The notes: generated from the letters alone by a model not told the origin. DNA of 64,000 bases from RBG-16-66-20 sp036262835 (GCA_036262835.1 DATAID010000012.1:22573-86572); one strand, 5' to 3'; positions 42,532-52,159 are shown, numbered from the stretch's first letter. Numbers and translations: made by a program.

Positions 42532-44279
42532 GCGGTCCTGACACCAGCATGGCGCTGTACAAGCGCCTGCTCGCCTACGTGCGCCCGTACAGCCGCGCGT
42601 TCGCGCTCGCGGTGCTCGGCATGGTCGCCGCCGCGGCGACCGAGCCGCTTTTCCCGGCGCTGATGAAGCCGCTCCTCGATGGCGGCTTCGGCGCGGGCAA
42701 GACGCTGCCCCTGGCGCCGGCGGGATTCGCCGCGATTCTGGTCGGCATCTTCGCCCTGCGCGGGCTGCTGACCTTCAGCTCCTCCTACATCCTCGCCTGG
42801 GTGTCGAACCGCGTGGTGCTCGACCTGCGCGCGGCCATGTTCGCGCGCCTCGTGCGCTTTCCGGCGAAGTACTTCGACGACCACAGCTCGGGCGCGGTGC
42901 TCTCCAAGATCGCCTACGACGTGAACGGGGTCACCGCGGCGGCGACCACGGTGCTGACTGTCGCGGTGCGCGACTCGATCGCGGTGATCGGGCTCCTCGG
43001 CTGGCTGCTCTACCTCAACTGGAAGCTCACCCTGATCGCCCTCGCCATGGGCCCGCCGATCGCCCTCTTCGTGCGCCTGCTCTCCAAGCGCCTGCGCCGC
43101 ATGGCGCGCGAGGCGCAGACGGCGCTCGGCGAGCTCGTGCACGTGCTCGAGGAGACGATCGACTGCCACAAGGTCGTCAAGGTGTTCGGCGGCCACGATT
43201 ACGAGATCGGCCGCTTCGCGCACGCCAACCAGAGAGTGCGCGGCTTCAACATGCGCCAGACGGTGCCCGCGGCGCTCACCACGCCGGTCACGCATATCCT
43301 CGCCGCGATGGCGCTCGCGATCATCGTGTATCTGGCGATGGAGGAGTCGCTCGCGACGAGCGCCACCGTGGGCGAATTCGCCTCGTTCATCACCGCGATG
43401 CTGCTCCTCCTTGCGCCGCTCAAGCACCTGACCGACGTGAACGCGCCGCTGCAGCGCGGCCTGGCCGCCGCCGAGAGCGTGTTCGAGCTGATCGACACGC
43501 CCATCGAGGAAGACCGCGGCACCCAGTCGCTCGCGCGCGCGCGCGGCGAGATCGAGCTGCAGGCCGTCACCTTCACCTATCCGACGCGCAGCGAGCCCGC
43601 GCTCAAAGGCGTGAGCCTCACCGCGCGCCCCGGCGAGACGGTGGCGCTCGTCGGCACCTCGGGCGCAGGCAAGACGACCCTCGTCAACCTGCTGCCGCGC
43701 TTTTACGCGCCCGACTCGGGGCGCATCCTGCTCGATGGCCACGACCTGCAGGCGCTCAGGCTCGAGAGCCTGCGCGACAACCTCGCTTTCGTTTCCCAGG
43801 AAGTCGTGCTTTTCAACGACACGGTGCGCGCCAACATCGCCTACGGGCGCATGAGCGGCGCGGCCGAGCGCGAGGTCGAGGCGGCCGCCGAGGCGGCGCA
43901 CGCGCTCGAATTCATCCGCGAGATGCCGCAGGGCATGGCGACCCTCATCGGCGAGAACGGCATGCGGCTCTCCGGCGGCCAGCGCCAGCGCCTTGCCATC
44001 GCGCGCGCGCTGCTGAAAAACGCGCCGGTGCTGATCCTGGATGAGGCGACCTCGGCGCTCGACTCGGAGTCCGAGCGGCTCGTGCAGGACGCGCTCGCGA
44101 CGCTCATGCGCGGGCGCACCACGCTCGTCATCGCGCACCGGCTCTCGACCATCGAGCGTGCCGACCGCATCGTCGTGCTCGAGCGCGGCCGCCTCGTCGA
44201 GCAGGGCACGCATGGCGAGCTGATCGAGCGCGACGGCATCTACTCCAAGCTGCACAAGATTCAATTCGCGACGGCATGA
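42528..44279 (+). CDS. msbA: Lipid A export ABC transporter MsbA
   Basis: Half-size ABC exporter flipping lipid A-core across the inner membrane, 583 residues from ATG 42528 (ATGA overlap with the GT4 gene). The N-terminal six-helix domain has FPAKYFDDHSSGAVLSKIAYDV, a coupling-helix-containing stretch typical of MsbA. The ATPase domain has Walker A LVGTSGAGKTTLVN, Q-loop FVSQEVVLFNDTV, signature LSGGQRQRLAIARAL, Walker B VLILDEATSALDSE and an H-loop in VIAHRLST. The gene is embedded in core glycosyltransferase genes, which fits the assignment over drug exporters. Confidence 0.94.
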   Translation: MSGPDTSMALYKRLLAYVRPYSRAFALAVLGMVAAAATEPLFPALMKPLLDGGFGAGKTLPLAPAGFAAILVGIFALRGLLTFSSSYILAWVSNRVVLDLRAAMFARLVRFPAKYFDDHSSGAVLSKIAYDVNGVTAAATTVLTVAVRDSIAVIGLLGWLLYLNWKLTLIALAMGPPIALFVRLLSKRLRRMAREAQTALGELVHVLEETIDCHKVVKVFGGHDYEIGRFAHANQRVRGFNMRQTVPAALTTPVTHILAAMALAIIVYLAMEESLATSATVGEFASFITAMLLLLAPLKHLTDVNAPLQRGLAAAESVFELIDTPIEEDRGTQSLARARGEIELQAVTFTYPTRSEPALKGVSLTARPGETVALVGTSGAGKTTLVNLLPRFYAPDSGRILLDGHDLQALRLESLRDNLAFVSQEVVLFNDTVRANIAYGRMSGAAEREVEAAAEAAHALEFIREMPQGMATLIGENGMRLSGGQRQRLAIARALLKNAPVLILDEATSALDSESERLVQDALATLMRGRTTLVIAHRLSTIERADRIVVLERGRLVEQGTHGELIERDGIYSKLHKIQFATA

Positions 44280-45364
44280 CGCCGTTGCGGATCGTGCACA
44301 CCGAATCCTCGCTCGGCTGGGGCGGGCAGGAGATCCGGATCCTCTCCGAATCGCAGGGCCTCATGCGCCGCGGGCACGCGGTCATGCTGCTCTGCCCGCA
44401 CGAGGCGCGCATCTACGCCGAGGCGACGAATTGGGGGGTGCCGGCCGTGGCGCTGCCGATCGGCAAAAAGCGCCTCGCCGGCGTGCGCGCGCTGCGCGAG
44501 TGGTTCCGGGCCAATCCGCGCGACGTGGTGTGCTCGCACAGCTCGACCGACTCGTGGCTCGCCGCGCTCGCCCTGGGGCGGCGCGAGCGCCTGGTGCGCA
44601 TGCGGCACATCTCGGCGCCGGTGCCGCGCGGGCCGCTCTCGCGCTGGCTCTACATGCGCGCGGCCGAGCGCATCGTCACCACCGGCGAGGCGCTGCGCCG
44701 CGCCTTGGTCGAAGCGAACGGGTTCGATCCGGCGCGCATCGAGTCGGTGCCGACCGGGATCGACGCCGGGCGCTTCCGGCCCGGGGAGAAGAAGGCCTCG
44801 CGCGCGCGCTTCGGGCTGCCGCAGGATCGCCTCCTCGTCGGCATCGTGGCGACCCTGCGCAGCTGGAAGGGCCATCTCGACCTCGTCCAGGCGATGACGC
44901 AGCTTCCCGAGTCGATCGAGCTCGTCATCGTCGGCGACGGGCCGATGCGCGGTCCGATCGAGGAGAAAATCGCCGCGCTGGGGCTGCAAGGCCGCGTGCG
45001 CATGCAGGGCGAGCAGGCCGACGTGCTGCCGTGGCTGCGCGCGCTCGACGTCTTCGCGCTGCCTTCCTATGCCAACGAGGGCGTGCCGCAGGCGCTCATC
45101 CAGGCGATGCTGGTCGAGCTGCCGAGCGTGACGACGGCCGTGGGGGGGATCCCCGAGCTCGCCGAGCAGGAGCGCACCGCGCTCGTCGTGCCGCCGCGCG
45201 ACCCGGCCGCGCTCGCCGCGGCGCTCGCGCGCCTCGCCGCAGCCGAGGGCCTGCGCCGCGAGCTGGGCGAAGCCGCGCGCAAGCGCTGCGTCGAGGGCTA
45301 TTCCTACACCCGCATGCTCGATCGCATGGAAGCGATCTACGCCGGGGCGACGACGGCGTCGTAG
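44276..45364 (+). CDS. GT4 glycosyltransferase
   Basis: Family 4 glycosyltransferase of 362 residues, coupled to msbA by an ATGA overlap. Motifs are SSLGWGGQEIRILSESQGLM (acceptor-side glycine loop), VPTGIDAGRFRPGEK, LLVGIVATLRSWKGHLDLVQAM, and the donor loop NEGVPQALIQAMLVELPSVTTAVGGIPE. It is likely to act in lipopolysaccharide core or O-antigen assembly at the cytoplasmic membrane face. Its last 28 bp overlap the convergent GT9 gene. Confidence 0.88.
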   Translation: MTPLRIVHTESSLGWGGQEIRILSESQGLMRRGHAVMLLCPHEARIYAEATNWGVPAVALPIGKKRLAGVRALREWFRANPRDVVCSHSSTDSWLAALALGRRERLVRMRHISAPVPRGPLSRWLYMRAAERIVTTGEALRRALVEANGFDPARIESVPTGIDAGRFRPGEKKASRARFGLPQDRLLVGIVATLRSWKGHLDLVQAMTQLPESIELVIVGDGPMRGPIEEKIAALGLQGRVRMQGEQADVLPWLRALDVFALPSYANEGVPQALIQAMLVELPSVTTAVGGIPELAEQERTALVVPPRDPAALAAALARLAAAEGLRRELGEAARKRCVEGYSYTRMLDRMEAIYAGATTAS

Positions 45365-46347
45365 GCGGCGAGCACTTCCTCGACACCGAGATCGCCGACG
45401 TCGCGCGAGGGCGCGACCAGCACGCGATGGCGCACGCCCCACGGACGCCAGCGCTCGACCGGCGAATCCCCGAAGAGCGCCACCACCGGCTTCTGCAGCG
45501 CCGCCGCGAGATGCATTGCGCCGCCGTCCGGGCAAATCACGGCGTCGCAGACGGCGAGCATGCCGATGAGAATCCGCAGCTGCGGGGTGGGGTAGGCGAT
45601 CGCGCCGCTTCCCAGCAAGTGCGCGATCCGCGCCGCCTTGTCGTCGTCGCCCGGATGCTGCGGATGATCGGCCGGCCCCGGCGACCAGAGCAGCACCGGC
45701 CGCGCGCCGCGCTCCAAAAGCGCGCGCGCAAGGCCGACAAAGCGCTCCACCGGCCAGCGCTGGCTCTTGCGGCGCGCGCTGATGTGGATTCCGATCGTGC
45801 GCCCCGGGCGCCCGCCGAGCGCGGTGCGCGCCTTGGCGATGGCCAGCGGATCGGGCTCGAGCACGAGCGGCGGCGCGGGCCCATCGATGCCGAAGAGGCG
45901 CGCGAGCGAGAAAACGTGCTCGACCTCGTGCAGGCGCTCCAGGTCGCCGCGCGGCACGCGCAGGTCGAGCGAGCGCGCGGCGGGGCTGCCGTCGTCGAAC
46001 CCCGCGATCGCCTTCGGCGCAAGCCAGCGCGCGAGGCGCAAGCCGCGCGTCGCCTGTCCCGGCGTCGCGAGCACGACGGCGTCGAGCTTCGCCTGGCGCA
46101 GGCGCCAGAGCGAGGCGACGCGCTCGCCGAGCGCGCCGAGCGCCGATTCCCCCGGCACGAGGTGCTTGAGCTTGCGGTAGGCGACCACCGCGTCGAGGTC
46201 CGGATTGCGATCGAGCACCGGCGCGTTGTAGCTGTTGACGAGCGCGCCGATCCAGCCCTCCGGCTTCGCTTTCTTGAGCGCCGCGAGCAGCGGCGTCGTG
46301 CAAACCAGGTCTCCGATGTTGTCCCGGCGGACAACGAGGATCTTCAT
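45337..46347 (-). CDS. GT9 heptosyltransferase-like glycosyltransferase
   Basis: Second family 9 enzyme, 336 residues, read leftward. The opening KILVVRRDNIGDLVCTTPLLAAL is the classical GT9 N-terminus. IGIHISARRKSQRWPVERFVGLA and VICPDGGAMHLAAALQKPVVALFGDS form the donor site. It overlaps the O-antigen ligase-like gene by 4 bp at its start and the convergent GT4 gene by 28 bp at its end. Acceptor and sugar are unknown; a heptose or related sugar is usual for the family. Confidence 0.88.
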   Translation of the reverse strand: MKILVVRRDNIGDLVCTTPLLAALKKAKPEGWIGALVNSYNAPVLDRNPDLDAVVAYRKLKHLVPGESALGALGERVASLWRLRQAKLDAVVLATPGQATRGLRLARWLAPKAIAGFDDGSPAARSLDLRVPRGDLERLHEVEHVFSLARLFGIDGPAPPLVLEPDPLAIAKARTALGGRPGRTIGIHISARRKSQRWPVERFVGLARALLERGARPVLLWSPGPADHPQHPGDDDKAARIAHLLGSGAIAYPTPQLRILIGMLAVCDAVICPDGGAMHLAAALQKPVVALFGDSPVERWRPWGVRHRVLVAPSRDVGDLGVEEVLAAYDAVVAPA

Positions 46348-47528
46348 CGGGCGCGTCCCGCCTTCATTCCCCAGGCGAGCAGGACGCCGACCACGCCCCA
46401 GTAGAGAAGCGCGCTCTGGCGCACCCAGAGCACGTCGGTCAGGTTGCGCACGAGCGTGCCGGCGACAAGCGGCAGGAGCACGAGCCCGCAGGCGAAAGTG
46501 GCCTCATCGGCCGAACGCGCGAGGCGCCACGCCAGCGCGAGCGTCCCTCCGAAAACCGCCAGCAGCAGCGCAAGGCCGGTCCAGCCGAGCTGCAGCGCCG
46601 TGTCCAGGTAAAGGCTGTGCGAGTGCCAGAGAAAGGGATTGCCGGTTTCCTTGCGCAGCTCATGCCGGTACATGCCGCGCCCGAAGCCCGAGCCGGCGAG
46701 CGGCCGCTCCTCGATCTTGCGCAGCACCGTCTGCCAGAGCGCCGGGCGCGGATCGCCCGGGTCGACGATCGCGCGCGTGCTCTGCACCTTGGTGAGCGCC
46801 GTCCCGGCGCCCGCGATGAGGATCACCGCTGCGAGCGCGACCAGGCGCCGGGAGCGCGCGGCGGCGCCCGGCCTCGAGAGGACGAGAAGCGCCATGACCG
46901 CGGTCTGCGCGGCGAGCGCGATCCACAGGATCCGGTTGAGCGTCAGGTAGCCGGCAACGACATAGAGCGGGAGGAGAAGCAAGGGCAGCGCAATCCAGGC
47001 CGCGTTCCAGCGCCGTGCCGCCGCGAACCAGGCCCAGCCGAGCGTGCACGGGTAGAGGATGAGCAGCGTGCTCGAGAAGGCGCCCGGGCCGCCATGGAGC
47101 TGCAGCGCGCTCAGGCGAGGCACGAGCGACTCCACGAGCGCGGTCACGCACACGGCGAGGCCGCCCAGGCCAAACACCGCGATCACGACGCGCGGGGCGG
47201 CCGGCGCCTGCGCCGCGGCCCAGCACAGCCAGTAGGCGGCGAGGGCGTAGCCGATCTCGTTGCGCAGCTCCTTCGAGGTGAGCGAGGGATCGATCGACCA
47301 GGCAAGCGAGAGGATCGCCCAGCCGGCCCACAAGCCGATCGGCACGAGCAGCGGCGGCAGGAGCTCGATCGCGCCGCCCGCGCCGCGCCGCCGCGCGCGC
47401 CAGACTTGCGCGACCACGAGCACGCCGCCGCCGAGGATGAGCAGCAGGCGCAGCGCGACCGTGTGCGAAAATAGGGTCGAGGCGAGAAAAAGCGCGGCGC
47501 ATCCTGCGGCCGGCGTGGCGAGATTCAT
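46344..47528 (-). CDS. O-antigen ligase/polymerase family membrane protein
   Basis: Polytopic membrane protein of 394 residues with about 11-12 hydrophobic segments and the Wzy/WaaL-type large periplasmic loop near the C-terminus, carrying GSGFGRGMYRHELRKETGNPFLWHSHSLYLDTALQLGWTG. The H-x-H-x-x-Y form and the Arg just before it are the ligase signature. It would transfer O-antigen to lipid A-core or polymerise repeats. Its ATG (47528) shares two bases with the divergent FkbM gene start. Confidence 0.86.
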   Translation of the reverse strand: MNLATPAAGCAALFLASTLFSHTVALRLLLILGGGVLVVAQVWRARRRGAGGAIELLPPLLVPIGLWAGWAILSLAWSIDPSLTSKELRNEIGYALAAYWLCWAAAQAPAAPRVVIAVFGLGGLAVCVTALVESLVPRLSALQLHGGPGAFSSTLLILYPCTLGWAWFAAARRWNAAWIALPLLLLPLYVVAGYLTLNRILWIALAAQTAVMALLVLSRPGAAARSRRLVALAAVILIAGAGTALTKVQSTRAIVDPGDPRPALWQTVLRKIEERPLAGSGFGRGMYRHELRKETGNPFLWHSHSLYLDTALQLGWTGLALLLAVFGGTLALAWRLARSADEATFACGLVLLPLVAGTLVRNLTDVLWVRQSALLYWGVVGVLLAWGMKAGRAR

Positions 47529-48267
47529 GGCGATTCACGAAATGATACCGGCGCCCTCGAAACATTGGCAGCGCTTGAAGCGCAGCGTCGGCCGCCGCTG
47601 GCGCGAATGGCGCCTGCCCGCGGGCTATGTGCGCCTCGGCACGCGCTACGGCGGCTGGTGGGTGAATCGGCGCCTGGTGCGTCCCGATCCGCTTCTCATC
47701 GATTGCGGCCTTGGCCGCGACATCAGCTTCGCTGCCGCGTTCCTCTCGCGCTTCGGCGGCACGGTGATCGGCATCGATCCGAATCCGGCCAGCCTCGCCT
47801 GGTGCCGCGAGCACTGCCCGCCGGGCATGCACATCCGGGATGGCGCGTTCTGGTCGAAGGGCGGCGCCTCGATGACCTTCCACCTGCCGCGCCCGCCCGA
47901 GCAGCTGCCGCGCGGCGCCGACGGCGTCTCGGGCAGCCTGCACGCGAGCCACTCGTACGTGGAAGGCGGCGCGTCGCGCGAAGTGACGACCCTGAGCCTC
48001 GATGAGGTGCTCGCATCGGCCGGCCGCGAGGACTGCGACGTGCTCAAGCTCGACATCGAAGGCGCGGAATTCGAGGTCCTCGGCGAGCTCGCGCGCAGCC
48101 GCGAGCTCGCTCGCTGCCGCCAGGTGCTGGTCGAATTCCACCACGGCATCACGAGCCACGCCCGCGAGGACACCGGGCGCGTGGTCGAGGACGTGCGCGC
48201 GGCGGGCTTCAGCCTCGTCCATGTCGAGGGGCGCAATCACATCTTCTGCCGGAGCGACCTTGCCTGA
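47527..48267 (+). CDS. FkbM-family SAM-dependent methyltransferase
   Basis: Second FkbM-type protein in the window, 246 residues, but here in a natural setting among glycosyltransferases. It shows LIDCGLGRDISFAAAFLSRFGG (SAM motif I), VIGIDPNPASLAWCREHC, and the diagnostic VLKLDIEGAEFEVLGEL. The start is ATG 47527, and a later ATG at 47542 is possible. It probably O-methylates a sugar of the surface polysaccharide. The start codon overlaps the divergent ligase start. It runs into the next GT9 gene, which begins 8 bp before its end. Confidence 0.86.
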   Translation: MAIHEMIPAPSKHWQRLKRSVGRRWREWRLPAGYVRLGTRYGGWWVNRRLVRPDPLLIDCGLGRDISFAAAFLSRFGGTVIGIDPNPASLAWCREHCPPGMHIRDGAFWSKGGASMTFHLPRPPEQLPRGADGVSGSLHASHSYVEGGASREVTTLSLDEVLASAGREDCDVLKLDIEGAEFEVLGELARSRELARCRQVLVEFHHGITSHAREDTGRVVEDVRAAGFSLVHVEGRNHIFCRSDLA

Positions 48268-49252
48268 GGCGGCGCCGCCGGCGCGCCGCATCCTCGTCAT
48301 CAACGTCTGCCGCATCGGCGACACGCTGCTCGCCACGCCGGCGATCCGCGCGCTCGCCGCCGCGTACCCTGAGGCGGAGATCACCGTCCTCGGCCATCCC
48401 AAGCGCATCGAGGTGCTCGAGCACCTGCCGTTCATCGCGCACCCAGCCGGCATCTCCAAGCTCTCGGCGCCCCTGCGCGCGCGCCTGGGCGGCCCGCGCT
48501 GGGATCTCGCACTCGTGTACGGGTTCGATGCGCCGCTCCTCGAGTACGCCCTGCGCGCGGCGCGCCGCGTCGTCGCCTTCCGCCAGGACAGTGAGGCGCT
48601 CAATCGCAGGCTGCACCGCGCGGTCGAGCGGCCCGCCTTCCAGGCGGCGCACTCGGTGCACCTCGCGCTGCGCCTCACCGACGCGCTCGGCATCGCGCAC
48701 GCGGGCTATCGGCTCGCCTACCGCGTCACCGAGGCCGAAGCCGCCTGGGCGCAGCAGCGCCTGGGCGTGACAGGAAGTCCTTGCATCGGGCTGCAGCTCG
48801 CGAGCTTTCCCACCAAGGCCTATCGCGACTGGCCGCTCGAGAGCTTCATCGCGCTCGCGCGCGAGATCCGGCAACGCCGGCCGGGGTGCGAGTTCCTCGT
48901 TTTCGGCGGCGCCGAGGATCGCGAACGCGCCTCCGAACTGGCGCGCGCGCTCGGCTCGGGCTGCACCGTGCTCGCGGGCACCTTGAGCCTGCGCGAGACG
49001 GCCGCACTCATGAGCCGCACGCAGCTCTATATCGGCGTCGACACGGGCCCCACGCATCTCATGAGCTGCTTCGACATCCCGCTCATCGCGCTCTATCACT
49101 GCTATTCGCCGAGCCGCCTGATCGGCGCGCTCGAGCACCCGCGCTACTGGCCGATCGATCATCCGCGTCCCTATCCCTGCAGCATCGAGACGCCGATGAG
49201 CGAGATCGGCGTGGAGACCGTCCTCGCCGCGGTCGAGCGCGCCCTGCCGTGA
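48260..49252 (+). CDS. GT9 heptosyltransferase-like glycosyltransferase
   Basis: Third family 9 enzyme, 330 residues from TTG 48260, preceded by GGAG at five bases. Motifs are RILVINVCRIGDTLLATPAIRAL, IGLQLASFPTKAYRDWPLESFIALA and LYIGVDTGPTHLMSCFDIPLIALYH. The usual donor site HxxAA is here HLMSC, which might alter sugar preference. It is coupled to the next gene by a GTGA overlap. Confidence 0.86.
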   Translation: MPEAAPPARRILVINVCRIGDTLLATPAIRALAAAYPEAEITVLGHPKRIEVLEHLPFIAHPAGISKLSAPLRARLGGPRWDLALVYGFDAPLLEYALRAARRVVAFRQDSEALNRRLHRAVERPAFQAAHSVHLALRLTDALGIAHAGYRLAYRVTEAEAAWAQQRLGVTGSPCIGLQLASFPTKAYRDWPLESFIALAREIRQRRPGCEFLVFGGAEDRERASELARALGSGCTVLAGTLSLRETAALMSRTQLYIGVDTGPTHLMSCFDIPLIALYHCYSPSRLIGALEHPRYWPIDHPRPYPCSIETPMSEIGVETVLAAVERALP

Positions 49253-50337
49253 GAGTCGGTTTCGTCCTGACCAATCTCGCCGGCGGCGGCGCGGAAAAGG
49301 CGGTCCTCAAGATCGGCGCCGGGCTCGCGGCCCGCGGGCATCGGGTCGATCTGGTCCTGCTCGAGGACGTCGTCGCGCACGCGCTTCCCCCGCGCCTTCG
49401 CCTGCACACGCTCACGGCGAACGGCCGTCCCACGAGCAAGGGCTGGCTCGGCAAGCGCCTGGCGTCACGACGGCTCGCGCGCCTTGTCGCGCGGCTGCAG
49501 GACGAGGAGCGCTTTCGCCTCATCGTTTCCACCTTGCCGTTCGCCGACGAAGTCGCGCTCGAGGCGCGGCTGCCGGCGCACCGGTGCCGGATCGCCAATA
49601 CGCTCTCGGCCGAGATTGCGCGGCTCGCGGCGGATTCTCCCGCTCGAGCCGAGCGGCGCCTCGCGCGCTACCGCGCGATGTACGGCGGCCGGCGGCTGAT
49701 TGCGGTCTCTCAAGGCGTGGCCGCCGACCTGAGCGCCGGCTGCGCGATCGCAGCGGCGCGCCTCGCCACGATTCCCAATCCGTTCGATTTCGCCGGGCTG
49801 AAACAGCGCGCCGCCGAGCCCGCCGCGTTGCCGGCGCGGCCCTATCTCATTCACGTCGGGCGCTTCTCGGCCCAGAAGCGCCACGATGTGCTGCTCGATG
49901 CGTTCGCGCGCCTTCCCGCCGATCGGCGCCTCCTCCTCCTCGCAGAAGCCGACCCGCGTCTTGAGCGCATGATCGCCGACCGCGGGCTCGCGGATCGGGT
50001 ACGGATCGCCGGATTCCAGCAGAATCCCTACCCATGGATCGCCGGCGCGGCGCTGCTCGTGCTTTCTTCCGACCATGAGGGGCTGCCGAACGCGCTCATC
50101 GAGGCGATCGCGCTCGGGGTGCCCGTCGTGAGCACCGACTGCCCCTCCGGTCCGCGCGAGGTCCTCGGCGCGGCTTTTCCGCAGCTGCTCGCCCCCGTGG
50201 GCGATGCCGCCGCGCTTGCGGGCGCCATCGAGCGCGCGCTCGCCGAGCGGCCCGACATGGCGCGCGTCGACCTTTCCGCCTACGCCGCCGAGCGCGTGAT
50301 CGACGCCTACGAGCGCCTCGCCGCGGAAGGCGGCTAG
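49249..50337 (+). CDS. GT4 glycosyltransferase
   Basis: Family 4 glycosyltransferase of 362 residues starting at GTG 49249 (GTGA overlap). Motifs are VGFVLTNLAGGGAEKAVLKIGAGL, IPNPFDFAGLKQR, YLIHVGRFSAQKRHDVLLDAF, and the donor motif HEGLPNALIEAIALGVPVVSTDCPSGPREV, which resembles GalNAc or N-acetylhexosaminyl transferases such as PglJ/PglH. The sugar is not certain. Between it and asnB are 4 bp. Confidence 0.87.
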   Translation: MRVGFVLTNLAGGGAEKAVLKIGAGLAARGHRVDLVLLEDVVAHALPPRLRLHTLTANGRPTSKGWLGKRLASRRLARLVARLQDEERFRLIVSTLPFADEVALEARLPAHRCRIANTLSAEIARLAADSPARAERRLARYRAMYGGRRLIAVSQGVAADLSAGCAIAAARLATIPNPFDFAGLKQRAAEPAALPARPYLIHVGRFSAQKRHDVLLDAFARLPADRRLLLLAEADPRLERMIADRGLADRVRIAGFQQNPYPWIAGAALLVLSSDHEGLPNALIEAIALGVPVVSTDCPSGPREVLGAAFPQLLAPVGDAAALAGAIERALAERPDMARVDLSAYAAERVIDAYERLAAEGG

Positions 50338-50341
50338 CGCG

Positions 50342-52159
50342 ATGTGCGGGATCGTCGGCCTCGTGGGCACCCCATGGCAGGCGGATGCCGAGCCGATGCT
50401 CGCCGCGCTCTTCGCCCGCGGGCCCGATGCGCAGAGCCTCGCCACCGAAGGCGAGGCGACGCTCGGCACGGCGCGCCTCGCCATCATCGATCTCGCGGGC
50501 GGCGATCAGCCGATGCGCTCGGCCGACGGCCGCTACCTCGTCGCCTACAACGGCGAGATCTACAACTTCCGCGAGCTGCGCGCCGAGCTCGAAGCGCTCG
50601 GCCGCGTGTTTCGCACGCGCTCCGATACCGAAGTACTGCTCGAGGGCTACGCCGCCTGGGGCGAGAAGATGCCCGCGCGCCTGGACGGAATGTTCGCTTT
50701 TGCGATCTGGGATGCGAAGGAGCGGGAGCTCTTTGCCGCGCGCGATCGCGTCGGCGTGAAGCCTTTCTTCTATTCGACGACGGACGGGCTCGCGTTCGCC
50801 TCCACGCTCGCGCCCTTTTTCAGGCTGCGCGGCTTTCCTGCGAGGCTCGATTACGAGGCGCTGCGCGACTATCTCGCCTTCCAGGTCTGCCTCGCCCCGC
50901 AGTCTTTCCTCGCCGATGTGCGCCAGCTGCCGCCGGCGCATGTCCTGCGCTGGCGCGACGGCAGGAGCGATGTCCGTCGTTATTGGGATCTTCCGCAAAG
51001 AGCTTCGGAAAAACATTCCCGTGAAGAAGCCGTAGAACGCGTTGACGCGGCGCTGCGCGAGAGCGTGCGCCGCCAGCTCGTCGCCGACGTGCCGCTCGGC
51101 GCGTTCCTCTCCGGGGGGATCGACTCCGGCCTCATGGTCCATTACATGGCCGAGGCGGGCGGCGCGCCGCCGGAAACGTTCACGATGGCGTTCCGCGAGG
51201 CGGATTACGACGAGACCACGTACGCGGAGCTCGTCGCGCGCGCGCACGGCTGCCGGCATCACGTCCTCCAGGCACCCGAGATCGACGGCGCCGCCTTTGC
51301 AGGGGCGATCGAGGCGCTCGACCAGCCGCTCGCCGATCCGGCCTACGTGATGACGAGCGCGCTCTCGGCGCTCACCCGCAGGCACGTGACCGTTGCGATC
51401 AGCGGCGACGGTGGCGACGAGCTCTTCGGCGGCTACGCGCGCTTCGCCGATCAGGCAGAGGACCATCCGGCGCGGCCCGGCCAGGCGCTTGCCCGCGGGC
51501 TCGTGGACGCCGGGCTTCTCCCTGGCGCGCTCACACGGCGCACCTTGCACGGGCGCGAGCTCATCTACTACCGGCGCGTCGAGCTCGGCCCCTGGAAGCG
51601 CGGCCGCAAGAGCATGGCAACTTACCTCGCACCGGAGGCGCTCGAGCGAGCCAACGTGTCCGGCACGCTCGGGCTGTGGCGCTCGGCGGCGGGCGAGATG
51701 GACACGGGAAGCCTGATGCGCGCCGATCTCGCGACCTATCTCTCCGAGGACTGCCTCGCCAAGGCCGATCGCGCGAGCATGGCGAAGAGCCTGGAAGCGC
51801 GCGTGCCGATGCTCGGCAACCCGGTGCTCGACGCGGTGCTGCCGCTGCCCGCGAGCGTTCACTTCGACGCCGGGGGCGGCAAAGCGATTTTGCGCGAGCT
51901 CGCGCGCCGCCACCTGCCCGAGGCCGCCTGGAAGCGCGCAAAGCACGGCTTTTCGGTGCCGCTGCGCGAGCTTTTCAACGGCGCCTGGCGCGAGGCGGCG
52001 GAAAGCGCGCTGGCGGGCTGCGAGCGTACCGCCCCGTTCCTCAAGGCCGAGGCGGTGCGCGCGCTGTGGCGTTCGGCGCTCGCGGGCCGCGGCTCCCGGC
52101 GCCTCGCCTACACGCTGGTGGTGCTGCTCCTCTGGCTCGAGAAGCATCCGCTGCAATGA
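50342..52159 (+). CDS. asnB: Asparagine synthase-like glutamine amidotransferase in a glycan locus
   Basis: Two-domain enzyme of 605 residues. The N-terminal class II glutaminase domain begins MCGIVGLVG, with Cys2 as nucleophile after Met removal. It also shows YNGEIYNFRELR and RDRVGVKPFFY. The C-terminal adenylating domain has the PP-loop SGGIDSGLMVHYMAEA and ISGDGGDELFGGY. In polysaccharide clusters, such AsnB-like proteins amidate uronic acids or other carboxyls rather than making free asparagine, and the flanking glycosyltransferases support that reading. A short stretch at 50985-51035 has AT-ending codons. It is followed by the GT2 gene in an ATGA overlap. Confidence 0.88.
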   Translation: MCGIVGLVGTPWQADAEPMLAALFARGPDAQSLATEGEATLGTARLAIIDLAGGDQPMRSADGRYLVAYNGEIYNFRELRAELEALGRVFRTRSDTEVLLEGYAAWGEKMPARLDGMFAFAIWDAKERELFAARDRVGVKPFFYSTTDGLAFASTLAPFFRLRGFPARLDYEALRDYLAFQVCLAPQSFLADVRQLPPAHVLRWRDGRSDVRRYWDLPQRASEKHSREEAVERVDAALRESVRRQLVADVPLGAFLSGGIDSGLMVHYMAEAGGAPPETFTMAFREADYDETTYAELVARAHGCRHHVLQAPEIDGAAFAGAIEALDQPLADPAYVMTSALSALTRRHVTVAISGDGGDELFGGYARFADQAEDHPARPGQALARGLVDAGLLPGALTRRTLHGRELIYYRRVELGPWKRGRKSMATYLAPEALERANVSGTLGLWRSAAGEMDTGSLMRADLATYLSEDCLAKADRASMAKSLEARVPMLGNPVLDAVLPLPASVHFDAGGGKAILRELARRHLPEAAWKRAKHGFSVPLRELFNGAWREAAESALAGCERTAPFLKAEAVRALWRSALAGRGSRRLAYTLVVLLLWLEKHPLQ

